Position numbers and translations under genes: made by a program. Of a stretch of 5,921 bases of DNA, positions 5,678 to 5,921 are shown one piece after another. How positions within the stretch are numbered: position 1 is the first letter of the stretch; every line of letters begins with the position of its first letter. This DNA comes from JAIEPT01 sp038217425 (GTDB taxonomy: Bacteria; Planctomycetota; Planctomycetia; Gemmatales; Gemmataceae): positions 1 to 5,921 of the forward strand of contig JBBQPM010000300.1 in assembly GCA_038217425.1 (NCBI GenBank), written 5' to 3'. The notes under the pieces are model-generated. The model was not told where the DNA came from. It saw only the letters and a program-made list of their open reading frames with translations, and did no database searches.

Positions 5678-5921
5678 ATGCTCAAGAATATCCTGCTCGG
5701 ACTGATCGCCGTCGTTGCGATTGCCGTGATTGTCGTGGCGCTGCGACCGCCGCAGACGACGGTCGAACGCAAAGTCGGCATCGAAGCGCCCGTCGAAATC
5801 CCTTTCGCTCACATCAACGAACTCCGCAAATGGGATGCATGGTCCCCCTGGGCGAAGCTCGATCCCGAGGCGAGGATCACATTCGAGGGCCCCGAAGCGG
5901 GTAAGGACGCGAGTTTCTCCT
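5678..5921 (+). CDS. SRPBCC-family protein, N-terminal part (cut by window end)
   Basis: Only the first 81 residues are visible. They show a single N-terminal membrane segment (about 4-22, NILLGLIAVVAIAVIVVAL), then the start of a START/polyketide-cyclase-like (SRPBCC) domain: VERKVGIEAPVEIPFAHINE (29-48), then KWDAWSPWAKLDP (51-63) and the TFEGPEAG block. The W-W/SPW-KLDP pattern is typical of membrane-anchored SRPBCC proteins, which bind hydrophobic ligands; no enzymatic role is assigned. ATG 5678 fits the family's usual opening (MLKxILLG). An in-frame ATG at 5633 would add 15 polar residues; neither has a clear ribosome binding site. The gene is divergent from the PDZ gene across 162 bp, which probably holds both promoters. 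Completeness beyond the edge is unknown. Confidence 0.85.
   Translation, partial: MLKNILLGLIAVVAIAVIVVALRPPQTTVERKVGIEAPVEIPFAHINELRKWDAWSPWAKLDPEARITFEGPEAGKDASFS

Noticed and set aside
1..5921. CRISPR arrays, tRNA or rRNA genes, transposases, defence genes
   Set aside because: No regularly spaced direct repeats, no RNA gene signatures, and no recognisable mobile or defence domains were seen on either strand.

Overview
The window is a stretch of ordinary bacterial chromosome with moderately high GC and tightly packed genes. Seven protein-coding genes are supported; the last runs off the right edge. Gene style and content suggest a planctomycete: a secreted CubicO-type serine hydrolase, a secreted single-PDZ protein, a stand-alone LON substrate-binding protein, and a REP-like intergenic hairpin containing the core GCGTCAGCGACGA. 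This is inferred from general familiarity, not from a search, and the phylum is not proven by the sequence. No rRNA, tRNA, CRISPR array, insertion sequence or phage gene was seen.

Layout. Positions 1-91 hold a nested, G-rich inverted repeat, and 92-165 holds nothing recognisable. A metallo-beta-lactamase-fold hydrolase resembling class II cyclic-nucleotide phosphodiesterases (166-936, minus, GTG start) is divergent from a beta-class carbonic anhydrase (1041-1634, plus). Next comes an exported serine hydrolase of the class C beta-lactamase type (1753-2895, plus). It converges on a three-gene minus-strand cluster. In transcription order the cluster is a hotdog acyl-CoA thioesterase (4568-4143), a DUF309 protein (4094-3684) and a LON substrate-binding-domain protein (3684-3004). 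The last two share one base in a TGATG stop/start overlap. A perfect 35-bp inverted repeat fills most of the 108-bp convergent gap.

A second, imperfect hairpin (4594-4659) sits between the thioesterase and a secreted PDZ-domain protein (4661-5515, minus, GTG start with a strong ribosome binding site and a perfect TATAAT upstream). This is divergent from a membrane-anchored SRPBCC-family protein (from 5678, plus, truncated by the window end).

How the genes work together. No single pathway links the whole window. The most suggestive pairings are the phosphodiesterase-like hydrolase opposite the carbonic anhydrase, which could connect cyclic nucleotide turnover with bicarbonate, and the translationally coupled DUF309-LON pair. 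Three different intergenic inverted repeats are the most unusual non-coding content. I do not see a clear new defence, mobile or biosynthetic system.
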